Source: Diphasiastrum complanatum
Lineage: Eukaryota > Streptophyta > Lycopodiopsida > Lycopodiales > Lycopodiaceae
Direction of reading: 5' to 3'
Length of the DNA stretch: 64,000 nt
Assembly (NCBI GenBank): GCA_029204225.1
Contig: CM055099.1
Location: forward strand, 55,593,173-55,657,172
Positions 1 to 12,819 of this stretch are shown in pieces (position 1 is the stretch's first letter; every line of letters begins with the position of its first letter). The position numbers were made by a program, and so were the translations under genes. Below the pieces are notes generated by a model. It was not told the origin of the DNA and did no database searches. It saw only the letters and a list, made by a program, of their open reading frames with translations.

Positions 1-491
1 TGAGGGCGAAGATTAATTCCTAGCAGATTTCCAGAAACATAAAAAAAACCGTCAAAAAGCACCAAAAAATCACCAAAACCATAAAAATACAGAAAAAAAA
101 CTTTGCTCGATTCACTGTGCTTAGGTATGATTCAGATCTATCTATTGTCAGGTCGGCGACGTATAATACCATAAAAAGAAGGGTTTTTAGAAGATCTGTT
201 GTCATACTGCCATACTTTTGCCAAAAAGTCACTTTTTTATAAAAATACTAGTATTACTCTTAATCTCCATTTATACCTCCCTATTAATTCAAATTTAAAA
301 AAGTGTGGGAACCATCAAAATTGGAGGGAAACCCAACTTTATTCACTAACTTGACATTTAGGCCCTGCAACATTAAAAGTCCCGCAAAAAAGGCCTAAAG
401 TCCTTTTATTGACTTTTAACTAATCAAATAATCATGTGACCATCGGGTTGGACTTACACACACAGGGTGCCAAATCTCTCTTTCTTATTAA

Positions 492-1261
492 CTAGGGTTT
501 GGGTTGCCTTGGGATCCACAAACCCTCCAACACGCTCGCATCTGACCAACCGTACTTAGTTTGCAAGTTTAAAAGTAACAAACAAGCTCGCAACTTTGAC
601 ATTTGTGCACCCTCATACAAAGGAGTGAATGCCAAGCCACACATCATCTCTTCTTCCCTTTTCAATGTAGCCTCGGGTGGATTTGTGAAGAATGCATTCA
701 TCATGTCATCCATGTCCCCCTCGTAATCATGAGATATGAATGGCACATCCTCGTGTGCTGTTCTCCTAGGGACATATCTTCGTACAAGTCCATGGGTGGT
801 GTATGCGAGGAAAGTGGCATGGTGGCTCTCACGCGCTTGCACGTCTGAATCTTGCGGATTGCATGGCAACATCTGGTTGAATTCTTTGATGGTCATGTGA
901 GTGTAAGTCATCATCCTACGCAATACAAGTGCAACAACAATCAAGAATAACAAAATATTCCTCCAATCAAAAAGGGTTTAGGGTTCATGAAAAAGGAGCG
1001 TTCAATGATGTATATAAATCAAAAAATACAAATAGGTTTGCAAAGTAGAACTCACCGAAGAACCAACGCACAAATAATGACTCCCTCTCAATTTGACCAT
1101 ACATGCGAACGTGTGATATAATTACGTCGCTCTCATTGCAGTGCATTTTTACATCGTGCACATGGGCATCGTATTCTCTAGTGTAACCAGGCCTCTGATC
1201 CTATATGTGATGGTCTTGCCTCATCATCTGAGGATGAGGAATGTGAACTTGCCATTTGCAT
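492..1261 (-). pseudogene. TNP2-like CACTA transposase, N-terminal fragment
   Basis: Exon 1 (1261 to about 1050) encodes an acidic Ser-rich start (SSHSSSSDDE) and a Cys-rich segment, RCPCARCKN in spirit, which resembles the plant transposase-associated domain; it has in-frame stops and at least one frameshift. Exon 2 (953 to 492) is open and ends with PLYEGAQMSKLRACLLLLNL followed by KYGWSD, the pattern at the start of the TNP2 (transposase_21) region of plant CACTA elements. The GT that ends exon 1 (TTCTTCG|GTGAG) supports splicing between them. The catalytic core is not present. Confidence 0.6.
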
Positions 1262-1660
1262 TGATGCACCTTCACAATTGACAATGGATGGAATACAAAA
1301 TTAGAAATGATCAGCAATACATAAAACAAACTAGATAAATGCATTGAGATGAACAAAAGACATGTATGTAATAATTAAATTTGAGTCTATTGCAACTGGT
1401 CTCTTGAAATTAGCAATACAATTGCAAGATCGGATTACGCCTAGATATGTGAAGCATTCCTACGTGCATCATTACATGGCTAGCCTCGCTCTTTAGCTCT
1501 CGCCAGTTTCTTTACTATACTATATTGTCGACTTTCCCAATTTTTGGAAAGTTCCCAATATATACTATTTTATAAAAATTAATAAATCATTTCAAAAGTG
1601 ATTATTGTTATAATAGTCACTTGCTAAAAGCCATTAATAAATGTTAGGTCTTGTATAGTG
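492..1660 (-). mobile_element. 5' part of a CACTA (EnSpm)-type DNA transposon
   Basis: Read on the minus strand, the segment begins at 1660 with CACTATACAAGACC, a plausible CACTA-type terminus, followed after about 400 bases by the first exon of a TNP2-like gene. The 1040-1640 part is closely repeated at 45.42-46.03 kb, which shows that it is a mobile repeat. The 3' end was not found and may lie to the left of the window. The terminus call rests on one end only, because I saw no matching inverted repeat. Confidence 0.5.
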
Positions 1661-4168
1661 AATTGATACTCGGGTTATACCCCACTCCAAGGCTCAAAGG
1701 GACCGGACGGTCCTCAACTGTGGCCAGTTTTTACAAAGGAACATATCCGGCGGTTCTACACATAAGTCGGTATAGGGTAAAAAGTGCACCCGCTGATCAA
1801 GGTCTTAATTAGAACCAGGTTAATAAGCGGGTTGAGAACCGAAAATAAAAAATCGTTACCTGGCCAACACTGGTCGCCCAAGAATAGTGGTTGGATGTCA
1901 AATACGTCGATGTGTGGACACTTATGACATCCTTTAACCAGATGATCAATGCAATTTAGTATATATTCTTTGACAAGGCTTGGGAGGAGAAGTCGCCAAT
2001 CTTTGAAAATTCTATGTTTTGAAAATGCATTAATTTTGTGTTGATTTAGAATGCATCAAATTAGAATGCACCTTGGAATAGACAAAAAATATTAATTCTA
2101 ATTTAGTCAGGGCCTCAGAATTACACTCGGTATACTAAAGCTAGAGTCAAGTGTATACCGAGGCTCAGACAGATTCTTGAATATTTCAAAAAGATTGAGG
2201 ATGGAATCAAGGGACATACCTGTTGCCTTTGTCCTCTCTATATTTGTTGATCCTTGCTCTCCTTATTCTCCTCACATTTGAGTGCTCCTCTTGCTCCTCT
2301 TGCTATTGCTCTGTGTTTTCTCCTCTTGCATTTTGCTTGTTCTTCTTGTTTCTCTTGCACTTTGCTTGTTGCTCTTGCTCTTCCTCTTAGCTTGGTCCTT
2401 GCAAAATCAAATGTGGGAAGGTCAAAAAAGAAAGAGAAAGTAGAGGATGGAGGCTTTTTGATTTATTGGATGCAAGGTAATCTCCTTTCTCACTTTCTCT
2501 TTCTCTAACATCATAGTATCCATATCAATGTGATCTCAATTTGGTTTTAAAGAGTTTAGACAACGAGAATTCAGTAATTCCCTTGTCTAAGGAACCCCAG
2601 CTGCCTGCTAGCGGGAAAGTGGGTGATACGAGAAAGTTTGCTAATGTCCTAGTTTAGGATTACATTGTGGTTACAGTTGTTGAGAAAATTGTGGAAGAGG
2701 CACCACTTGATACCACATGAATGGCTCCTCAAGAAAAAGAGAAAGACACAAATGATATTGATGATTTTTTGGTAGAATAAATTCTCTTTTATTTTAAAGA
2801 ACACTTGCGTTCATATTTCTTGAAATATTGTGTATTGAAATCTTTTTGATTAATTTAATATTTTTAAATTTGTTTGTGTTAAGAAAATATACTTAGCAGT
2901 CTTTTAATGATTTGAAATCAAGAATTTCAAATATTTTAAAAACTTTAACATCAATAATCATTAGCAAAACTAAAATTGCAATGAACTATCAGGTTGTTGA
3001 TATTCTGATTTTTTGTTGTGCTTTTATAGTAATTTATTGGAAATAAATTAACACACATAGGTATTTGAAATATAAGTAAAGATTTAAATACTCATTAAAA
3101 TTTTTGTCATGATTTAACTAAAAGATTTCTTGATACAACAGTTGTAATTTAAAAAACTTGAAAAAATCAAAAGAAAATTAAAACTTTTGTTTTAAATAAG
3201 CAAAAAGTTTTATTTTACTTATTCTAGTGGTTGTGTGTCTAATGATTTTATTTTGAATAGTATTATTATTTCATATAAGCTAATTTGCAAGTATAATGAA
3301 AATCTATTAACAAGATTTTAGCTGGATTAATTTTCTTGCAAAATACAACATTTTTTTAGCATTACAATATATTTATTTAAAGCATTTTAAATATGGATAT
3401 GTTTTAGAAAGAATTAAAAAAATTGAAAAAAATGGGTCTCCATGTCGTTTCTCTTTTTTTGGTCATCGTGTTTTCTACGCTTCATTCTACATTTGTTTCA
3501 TTTTGTTCTAGTTTAAACCTGCCATCACTTTGTTATGTTTTGTGCTTGTTTTCTAGGAAACATGCGGACAAAAAATGAATATCTAAAAAATGTCATGTAT
3601 GTCGGAGGTAGTTGCTACCTCCAATATCTGGTCGAATGCACATTTATGGAGGTTTCCTCCAAAGGTAGCTTCTTGCATGTGGCCCAGCTAGATATGGGTG
3701 TATTGATGTAAAAAAAATGGCTTTTTTCTTAATGTTTCAAAAGTTTTACAAGCTTTAAAGTTGAAGGGACGAGTGTGGTCGAAGAGAGATAGAGCAAGGC
3801 CTATGCAAACTTTTTTTGGGAGGCACTTTTTTTTTTTTTAATTAGGATTGTTCTAAGATTTTGAGGGTAAAAATATATTCCACAATTAAGGTTTAATTTA
3901 AAGGTGCCTCCAAAATACAAAGGAAACCTGAGCACTTGGCATTACGACTAAGGAAGTTGCATTGAACAACAAATAACAAAGGAAATTATATAGAGAAAAC
4001 CCAAAAAATACCTATACGTTGCAAATATCTATATCCGATAGCATGTATTTTAGCACAAACTATCAACTTTGGAAGTAAAAATAAATGAGTTATCCAAATA
4101 CATCTGTATTTATGCGATCCAAATTAATTACTAATAAATATAGAATAATGCTTTGATTTATTGACATA
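1661..4168. other. AT-rich intergenic stretch
   Basis: No convincing gene. It holds a perfect 10-base inverted repeat with a 17-base loop at 2126-2162 (CTCGGTATAC / GTATACCGAG), and a pyrimidine-rich run of CTCTTGC-like units at about 2254-2400 that produces a low-complexity Leu/Ser ORF. About 2.8-3.5 kb is repeated in inverted orientation at 43.4-43.9 kb. At 2580-2780 a short open stretch ending in NDIDDFLVE could be a gene relic, but I cannot assign it. Confidence 0.5.
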
Positions 4169-4173
4169 ATCAA

Positions 4174-4813
4174 TGTGAAATATTCAACTAGTTTAGTCAT
4201 ATTTGCTACATTTTCATATTTGGCAAATTAAGGCCAACATTGTTTTGGACTTAGAGTTTTCAAAGTTCAGTAGTCTAAATTTCATTTGAATAAACACTTT
4301 TTGAAAGTGTGAGAAAGTTAGAAGTCGAGTTTGAGTAGATTCAAATTTGAATATTGGGTACTTTGAATCTAGACCCAAAAATGGTAGGATTTATATTTTG
4401 GTGGGAAAGCCAAGTGGCCAAATAGGGTTTGGACCTATTATAAAAGGATATAACTCGTGGAGAGACATATCTTCTCTCTTCTCTATCTCAATTCATGCTT
4501 ATACATGGTCCTCTTGGGTTCTACTATCTATTGGTGCACTATACTTGTGATTGCATGCAATTCTATGTGTAGAATGATGTATATTTGTTATTTTTGGATC
4601 CACACGTGTGAAATACAGTACCTTGCTAGTTTTGTATGGACGGAAATAGTACTTTATCTTTTGATTCATATTTGATCAAGTTCTATTAGGATTTGCATCT
4701 CATTTTCTTTGTAGATGCTGATTTTCTACATTGGTGAGATTGGTAGAGTAGCTTCTTTTGTAATCTAAGATCCTTTTGTGGATTGGATTATCATTGATCT
4801 GAAATACTTCACA
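4174..4813 (+). repeat. 5' LTR of Copia A
   Basis: 640 bases, TG...CA bounded. It matches 9250-9891 along its length. It contains TATAAAAGGAT (about 4439), a likely TATA box, and a palindromic CACACGTGTG at 4601-4610. Confidence 0.93.
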
Positions 4814-4825
4814 TGGTATTAGAGC
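4814..4825 (+). other. Primer-binding site of Copia A
   Basis: TGGTATTAGAGC starts directly after the LTR. It matches the TGGTATCAGAGC complement of plant initiator-Met tRNA with one mismatch. Confidence 0.85.
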
Positions 4826-5473
4826 TTTTGTTTCAGGTTATTATGGAGGAAATCATATCTATCAATGACTTGGTGAAGATATCAAGGCTAGAGCATGCTA
4901 GAGAGGATTCTACACCAAAATCGAGTTTTCTGCTTTTGTAGATTGGATCTTTTGTACCCTATATAGTAAACCTGATCAGTTTCAATTTTTAAATTCACAT
5001 ACTAGATTTGGCCTATTTTTGGATCATTGGATCAGCCTAAGTGGTGGCTAATAGATTGCATATCAGATTTTCAGCATTTGCATATAGATTTGGAATAATC
5101 AATTTTTTGTGAGTTTGTCAAAACCCTAATTTTGATTGGATCTCTAGATAGTGAGATTGTTGTACTTCATTTGAGTGTGTTTCAATCTTAGGAAGTGGCA
5201 AAAGTCATTAGATTGAGGATAGACTATAGATTGATCAAGATCTCATGATTCTATGTGTTCATTTGCTTGGTATAAGTGCTAGAAGAGAATTTTTGAGATA
5301 GTTTTAAATCTTTGTGATTTCTTTTGAAAGCATTTGTTGTTGTTAAAAGGAGTGCTTTGTGCATTGAAACAGGTTGAAAAATAATATCAGGTCATTGCTA
5401 CATGGCAACATTAATTAAATTCATGTTGGAAGCCAATGATAGGCTTACCTCAAGTAGCTATTCATTGTAGAAA

Positions 5474-8400
5474 GTGAAGATGGAATCACTTCTTGAGATA
5501 AATGATGTTTTGCATATTGTTGTAGGTTTGGAGGAGACACCATCAACACAAGAAGATCAAATGAGATATGATAAGAGGGCCACAAGGGCTCTACACATTA
5601 TCAAGATGAATATTTCCAATGAGCTTCTCAAGAAAGTTGGTAAGTGTACCTCATCTAAGGATGCATGGGATTCATTGAGCTTTATGAATCCAAGTCTACT
5701 TCTAGAGTGTTGACTCTAAGAAGTCAAGTCTTTTCTTGTTTGCAAAAGAATGAAGAAAGTCCAAGTACTTTTATTTTGAGTATGAAAGCATTGAGGAATG
5801 AGAGCTTGTTCAAGTTATTCTTAATGGATTGTTGGATGCTCATGCTAACATTGTTCAAAGTATTGCTATTCAAAAGACTATGCCAAGTTTGATGGATTTT
5901 CAAAAGGTCTTGATCAATGAAGAATATAGGCCTCAAGCAAGAGCTGGATCTACATCGACACTTCAAGAGGAGGCTATGTTCACAAAGGGCAAATTCAAGG
6001 GCAAAATCAAAAGTAAGTGGTCTCAAGGGCAAGATCAATTGGATGCTTCTTCAAATGGCAAAAAGAAGGGCTCAAGTGCTTCTACTATGGGATCAAAGGG
6101 CACTTTGCAAGTGAGTACTACAAGAAGAAGAGAGATCAAAGAGACAAGCAATATAATCTTACAATTTATGAAGATGGTTTGGATGTTCAAGATGCAAATG
6201 ATGATGCTTTTGTGATGTCTTCATGTATGCTTGCTAATGATCGACATCTAGATACTTGGTGGACTGATAGTGGAGCAATTTCACACATGACTTTTCACAA
6301 AGAGTACTTCACTTCTTTGCTGGCATATGGTGATGACAAGAGGCTGATCTACACGGCCAACGATGGTGAGTGTGCAATCAAAGGATTGGCAAAATTCCTA
6401 TTTTTCTCTCTACAAATAGGAATGTTCATTTTCAGGATGTCTTGTTTATTCCATCTATTACCAAGAATTTTCTTAGTGTGAGTCAAATGCTAAGTAAAGG
6501 CCTCAAGGTTGAGTTTGATGGAGATGCTTGTATGATCAAAAGGAAGGATGTCTTGATTGGAAAAGGTAAACGGTAAGGAAAGCTGTTCAAACTAGATGCT
6601 TTTGTTATTGCTAACCAAGTTGGATGTGTTGCAAAAGATCAAAAACCTATTAAAGAAGTTTGGCATAAAAGGATGAGACATCTCAACTTCAAGTCATTGG
6701 AGGTAATGGCTAGAAAGAAGGTTGTAATAGGCCTTCCAAGTTTTTTAAGTGGCATCAATCATATTTGTGAGCCTTGTGCTTTGTCTAAGTCACATAAACT
6801 ACCTTATACTAGTTCTACATCTAGATCTAGAAAGCCTTTTCAACTTGTACATTCGGATATTCATGGATTTACTACAATTAGCAGTAGTGGAGCTAAGATG
6901 TATGTAAGTTTCATTCATGATTTTATTAGATTTTGTTGGATCTATCTACTAAAGACCAAGGATGAAACATATGTTGTTTTTATCAAGTTCAAGAATGCAA
7001 GGGAGAACCAATTTTCCACAAAGATCAAGTGCTTAAGGAGTGACAAGCGTGGTGAGTACATATCTACCAAGTTCAAGGCCTTTTGTAATGAGCATGAAAT
7101 CAAGAGGGAGTATACAACATCAAGGACCCCACAACAAAATGGAGTGGCTGAAAGGAAGAATAGGACTTTATGTGAAAGTGCTAAAGCCATGAGTTTAAGT
7201 GCTAATTTTGATAAACCATTTTGTGATCAAGCTTTGTTGTGTGCCAATTTCTTGTGCTATAAGTGGTCGAGTGCTATTTTGGATGGAAGGACACCTTTTG
7301 AGATGCTATCAAGAGGAGGCTGAGTGTCAACTTTCTAAGAACTTTTGGATGCACATGCTATATCATTATTACTCTTGATGATAGGACCAAAGAGGATCCA
7401 TCTTCAAGGAGAGGTATTTTTTTTGGATATAGTGAGGTGAGTAAAGCCGACAAGGTTTGCATTCCTACTACTAGCAAAGTGATTGCTGGTAGAGATGTAG
7501 TTTTTGATGAGGGCAACATTCCAAAAGTGTCTTCAATCATGATTGATAAAGGTGTGGATGGATCTAACGTTCTTGATGTTGATGTAAAAGATCCTACGTT
7601 AGATGGTGATGATGATGCACCTTTATCAAGTCAAAAGCCAAGGAGAACATCAAGGTAAAGACAAGTACCTTCAAGGCTCACATATGATGAAAAGAGTAAG
7701 CAAGTAGTTTCTATAGATTATATTGCTTTCCTAACCTCTTTTGATGAACCTACAAGTGTAGATTAAACAAGGAAAGAAGAGGAGTGGATCCAAGCAATGG
7801 ATTTTGAGTATCAAGCTCTTATGAAGAATGGAACATGGAGATTGGTGGAGATACCTAGGGACAGGAAAGCTATTGGATAAAAATGGATCTTCAAGGTGAA
7901 GATAAACCAAGATATGCTCAAGAACAATGAAGTGACTATGATGAGAGACCTTTGCACCCATGGCAAAGATGGTAAGCATTCGAGTCATCATCTCACTTGC
8001 TATACTTTATGGATGGGATCTATGGAAAATGGACATTACAAATACATTCTTAAATTTATGGTGATCTTGAGGAGGAGTGTACATGGAGCAACCCGAGAGC
8101 TACATCTCATCAACAAAGCCAAATCATGTGTGTCTACTACAAAAGAGTTTTTTTGGCCTTAAGCAAGCATCAAGGAGTTGGTATGCTAAGGTTAACACTT
8201 TTTTACTCTCTCAAGGCTTTGTTATGAGTGATTTTAATCTTTCACTTTATTATAGGTTTGTTGGACATGGTTTCGCATCTTTCTAATCTATGTGGATATA
8301 TCATCTTGAGTGGTGGAGACAATCAAGATGTGGAGGATATCAAGAATACTCTTAAGAAGGAGTTTGAGGTGCATGATCTTGGTAGCTTGTATTACATTTT

Positions 8401-9235
8401 GGGAATAGAAGTGATTAGGAATTCTCAATCTACTTTTATTTGTCAAGAGAAGTATGCTAGTTATATTCTAGAAAGTCATATGATAGATGCAAAAGCTAGT
8501 GATACACCTATGGAGTCTCATGTAAAGCTAACTATAAGAGGTAGTGAAAGATCCTTCAAGGACATTACTCTATATAGAAATATAGTTGGTTCACTCATCT
8601 ATCTAGCCATTATTAGACTAGATCTAAGTTATTGTATTGGAATATTGAGTCAATTCATGCAAGATCTTAGTGAGGAGCATTGGAAGCTAGAAAAATGATT
8701 TTTGAGGTACATCATTGGAACGATTTTGGCACATTGTATGAGGGATGATCATCTAACTTTTTTGGATTTTCAGATTCGGACTATGCTAGAGATGTAATGG
8801 ATAGAAAATCCAGTAGTTCTCATTGTATTCTCATAGGTGATGGAGTTATATTATGGATGGCGAAGAAACAAGCCACTGTCTCATTGTCATCTAGTGAGGT
8901 CGAGTACAAAGCTCGTACACATTGCATAAAGGAGATGGTATGGATCAAGAGGATGATCAAGGATCTTCACTTACTGGATTTTTCAGAGAGCCCAATCGTC
9001 TTCTATGACAATCAATCAGCCCAAAGGTTGGCAACCAATCCTATATTTTATGCTAGGAGCAAGCATATTGAGATGCAATATCATTTTGTGAGGGAGCAAG
9101 TCATTGCAAAGGAGGTGGAGCTTCAACATGTGTCCTCAAGGGAATGTGTAGCATCTTCACCAAATCATTGGGAAAGGATGTTTTCGTGAAGCATAGGACT
9201 TCACTCCAAGTGTTATCAAAGTTTACGCTAAAACT
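5474..9235 (+). pseudogene. Copia A gag-pol relic
   Basis: In order one sees a gag region (5474-6010), a decayed zinc knuckle (CFYYGIKGHF, about 6070), a protease motif DSGAISHMT (about 6267), the integrase zinc region and core (6660-7320, with SDIHG, RSDKRGEY and NGVAERKNRT), a Lys-rich linker, RT and RNase H (8780-9180, with SLSSSEVEYKA). At least five frameshifts or stops break it. The YVDD box near 8290 is destroyed by what looks like a two-base deletion (YVDI, then shifted into IILSGGDN), so RT cannot be active. It is closely related to the minus-strand relic at 38.7-40.8 kb. Confidence 0.9.
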
Positions 9236-9249
9236 AGTTGAAGAGGGAG

Positions 9250-9891
9250 TGTGAAAGATTCAACTAGTTTAGTCATATTTGTTACATTTCCATATTTGAC
9301 AAATTGAGGCCAACTTTGTTTTAGACTTAGAGTTTGACTTTTCAAAGTTCATTAGTCTAAATTCCATCTGAATGAACACTTTTTGAAAGTGTGGGAAACA
9401 TAGAAGTTGAGTTTGAGTAGATTTAAATTTGAACCTTGAGTACTTTGAATCTAGAAAAATTAGTAGGGTTTACATTCTGGTGGAAAAGCGAAGTGACCAA
9501 ATAGGGTTTGACTTGCTATAAAAGGATGTAACTCATGGAGAGACATATCTCCTCTCTTCTCTATCTCATTTCATGCTTATACATGGTTCTCTTGGGTTCT
9601 ACTATCCATTGGTGCACTATACTTGTAATTGCATGCAATTCTATGTGTAGAATGATCTATATTTGTTACTTTGGATCCACACGTGTGAAATATAGTAGCT
9701 TGTTGGTTTTGTATGAATACCAACAGTACTTTCTCTTTTGATTCATGTTTGATCAAGTTTTATTAGAGTTTGCATCTCATTTTGTGTGTAGATGCTATTT
9801 TTTCTACATTGGTGAGATTGGTAGAGTAGCTTCTTTTGTAAGCCAAGATGTTTTTATGGATTGGATCATCATTGATTTGAAGTCCTTCACA
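9250..9891 (+). repeat. 3' LTR of Copia A
   Basis: 642 bases, partner of the 4174-4813 LTR. It ends TTCACA and is followed by the ATCAA target duplication. It carries CACACGTGTG at 9678-9687 and TATAAAAGGAT near 9515. Confidence 0.93.
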
Positions 9892-9896
9892 ATCAA

Positions 9897-12640
9897 TGCT
9901 GAAAAATGTAGATACCATTATTGGCTTCTCTATAGAGAAAGAAAAAACAATACCCTCAAACACAAATTTTAATATTCTTGATATGTGATCATGTAGTAGT
10001 AGGACTACTTATTTTGTAGTGCTTGACAAGTCTTTAAGAAAAAATGGATTTCTCCCATTGGCTCATTCTCACTTTATTACTATTGCACTTTGATTTTTCA
10101 GAAAGTTTTGATCTAGGCTATATATTAATATAAAGATCTACAAAGATGAAAACTTGTTTGGATGAAAATGAGATGCTCAAGGAGGAGATCCAAAGGTTGA
10201 AATCTTCTTTGCTGATTATACAACTAGTAATGATGGGATAAAAATTGCATTTCAATCCATGTGTATCTCATGTTTGTCTCTTGTTAAAGATATGGATGTG
10301 CTCAACAGAAAGGTCCGAAGCAACAAGAGGAAAATACTGGTAAACAAGGATATATGTGATCTATCATCTAAAGGAGGTCATAGAAAAAGACGAATCCGTA
10401 CATTTAAGTAAGTTATAGCTTATTTGGTATTGACTATTGCTTGAACTTTTTGATTCATTCATAATCACTAATTTTGTTATTTATTCATTTCAACTTTCTG
10501 TTGATTTGCTTATTATATACTTCTGTGAATACTATGAGTGTCCTAATTTCTACTGACATTTTTATAAACATTATGTTTGCAATGCAGATCAGCATTGGTT
10601 GTTGAAGACCATTTGGCCGATGAGATTTCAATTGGAAACTCACTAGGCTCTATCTTGACTTCTAAATCTATGAAATCAATGCTAAATAATAACAAAATGA
10701 AAAAGATTAAGGCTTCAGTTACTGATAGCATTGTGGATGAAGTTGGAAAACTATTAGACACTACATTGCTTCAGGGGGCATGTGACTTTTCTATCATCAA
10801 TAGAGAAGCATATGCAACAATGTTTAAGATGATATAGGTAAATATTAAAAAGTCTCCAATCCCATGACCATTTCATCTTTTTTTAAAAAGAGACATGTTA
10901 AACCATGGTATGCAGACAATAGTTGGTAATTCATCTCATATCAATGACGTCTATTGCTTGAAAGGAGAAAGTCTAGCATATAACAATTCCAACAATTTAT
11001 TTATTGACATTAATCAGTTATTAACATTCATCATAAATTTTTACGGTATTACAAATGAGAATGTCAATAACAAGTTGATAGTTGTTCTCAAGTTAGATGA
11101 GTCTGAAATTATAAATGGACAAAAAATGGAAAGAGTCAGTCTCACAATCATGAATGGAGCACTTTCAAATTCAGTAGACTCAGAAGGCCTCAATTTCAGT
11201 GTTCAATCAGAAAATGATATCTGGTGGTTGGCAACATTTCAAGTATAGCAGTTCCTTCGCATAATAAATAGGAATAATCATTTGAATATGGATTTCATAT
11301 CTAAAACCTTCTCTGTTGTATTCTCTTATAGGTGCTGAAAGAAGACCATAACATTCTCTCATAAATATTTAATAGAACATCATATCCTGCCACCATAAAA
11401 AATCACAAGGAGGGATTCCACTCAATATTCCTAGAATTGGCACTTTCAACATTGAATGGCATTTAGCAGGAGATCTGAAGACATTAAAATATATGTTCAA
11501 TGTATCTCATGGCGCTAACTCTAAACACCCTTGTTTGTATTGCATGAAAACAGCAAAAGACATGACAAGGAGTACAAGAATATTAAGAGATCAAGAAGAT
11601 CCTAATTGGAAACCTATACTACCGATTCCTCTACGAAATGTTCATATTTGTACATTGCATGCGGAGGTGCGTATTATAGAAAAAATAATATATCTTCACA
11701 TCTTGTTTGAATGGAATTATGAGCCAGAGGCCTCTGCGAAGGAAGTTATTTCCATATTAGAGGATGTGTTGTCCAAAGCAGGCTTACATAAAGGCCATGT
11801 TAAAATAAAAAACAGATGACAAGCTATCAGGTAAAACAGGAAATATTCCATGCAAGCCGAGCATTGGAGGATTTAAAGCTCGAAGATTTTTATCAAATTA
11901 TTTTGACAAACAATCTAAGGTTCAATACACGGTTTGGAAAGAAATTATTGCAGCAACTCAAGATTTCAAAAAAGAAGGTGCTACTCGTATACACAAAGTA
12001 GAAGTTTGGAAAAAGTTAGACAACATGGTGGAATACTTGAGAAAAGATAAATTTTCAAATACTGATGTCCAAATGATACATAAAACAACCAATGAATTTG
12101 TGGATGCAGTTCAAAGTGCATGGGGTATTGATCATATAACACATTATATGGTAAGATTTTGATTTTACACTACGATAGACAAATATGTGCAATTAGATTA
12201 GATACTTTTGGTACTGATTTAGATTATGTTTTTATGACATGCAGCACATATTACGACATTCTTTGCAAGAAATAGTGGAAGTCATAGCATATGGTCATCG
12301 CAAGGAATGGAAAAATCTCATTGGCAAGCAAGAGCGACATTTCATAAAAGTACACAACATGGAAGGACTAGCACAAAAAACATGGCGGGACTAGCACAAA
12401 AAATAGCTATATACTACAACTTTTCCAATGGTTTTACAGAAGAATCCAAATTCGTCATAATACAAAATCGACAGATTATAAAAAATTTCAAAAAACATGC
12501 AAATTTATACAAGCCAGTAGGCTATAGACACACAATAAAATTTTGTATATTAAATAAAAATATTCACAAAGTACAATTCAGCAGTATCTAATCTGCTTCC
12601 GATATTTTTTTCAATGAAAGTTGCAACTCTGTTAGTGCAG
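9897..12640 (+). mobile_element. Multigene transposon, copy 3: transposase part only
   Basis: This segment shares the transposase gene and its intron positions with copy 1 (14.25-23.27 kb). Its last 500 bases are nearly identical to the start of copy 2 (28.62-29.1 kb). Copia A was inserted just upstream, so DNA left of 4169 may belong to the same element. The right edge, at about 12.63 kb, runs into unrelated sequence before a Copia relic. No gene D, histone, Ulp1 or gene E is present here. Confidence 0.6.
10148..12595 (+). pseudogene. CxxC transposase-like gene, copy 3
   Basis: The reading begins with a short acidic coiled-coil-like stretch (DENEMLKEEIQRLKS) and a basic end KGGHRKRRIRTFK. 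A GT-AG intron (about 10409-10587) leads to the conserved core. The core holds LQGACDFSIINREAYATMFK, a segment ending SVQSENDIWWLATFQ, a second intron (about 11246-11330), then GDLKTLK, SKHPCLYCMKTAKD, a basic linker, NVHICTLHAEVRIIEKIIYL and SIGGFKARRFLSNY. A third intron (about 12151-12242) is followed by QGMEKSHWQARATFHKSTQH. Several frameshifts and stops interrupt it. The copy keeps both Cys of CLYC, unlike copy 1. The CxxC...LH spacing between acidic residues recalls the insertion seen in several DDE transposase families; the family name is not known to me. Confidence 0.6.
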
Positions 12641-12819
12641 CTGCATGGGATGAGCGTGAAGAGGGTGTGACGTCAGCCTTTGCTTTTCATCCTTTCATCA
12701 CCTATGAGAATTTGCATGCTACTACGCAGACTGCGCGACAACGCGAGTAAATATGCAGCATGAATGGAGGCATATTAAAGATGGGATTCGGGAGAGTAGT
12801 AAAAACAAATCCAACAATA

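Larger units (their letters stand above)
4174..9891 (+). mobile_element. Complete but decayed Ty1/Copia element (Copia A)
   Basis: Both LTRs are present (4174-4813 and 9250-9891; both start TGTGAAA and end TTCACA). They are flanked by the 5-bp target duplication ATCAA (4169-4173 and 9892-9896). A PBS (TGGTATTAGAGC) abuts the 5' LTR, and a polypurine tract (GAAGAGGGAG) precedes the 3' LTR. The order gag, protease, integrase, RT, RNase H is that of Copia. The LTRs differ at many positions, so the insertion is not recent. Related pieces occur at 26.6, 38.7-40.8, 41.1-41.6 and 47.4-48.2 kb. Confidence 0.93.

Noticed and set aside
2254-2508. 84-codon plus-strand ORF
   Set aside because: Made of CTCTTGC-type repeats giving a low-complexity Leu/Ser/Ala sequence; no sign of a gene beyond openness.
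5724-6038. 104-codon minus-strand ORF
   Set aside because: Antisense shadow of the Copia A gag region, and similarly 40212-40439 over Copia D.
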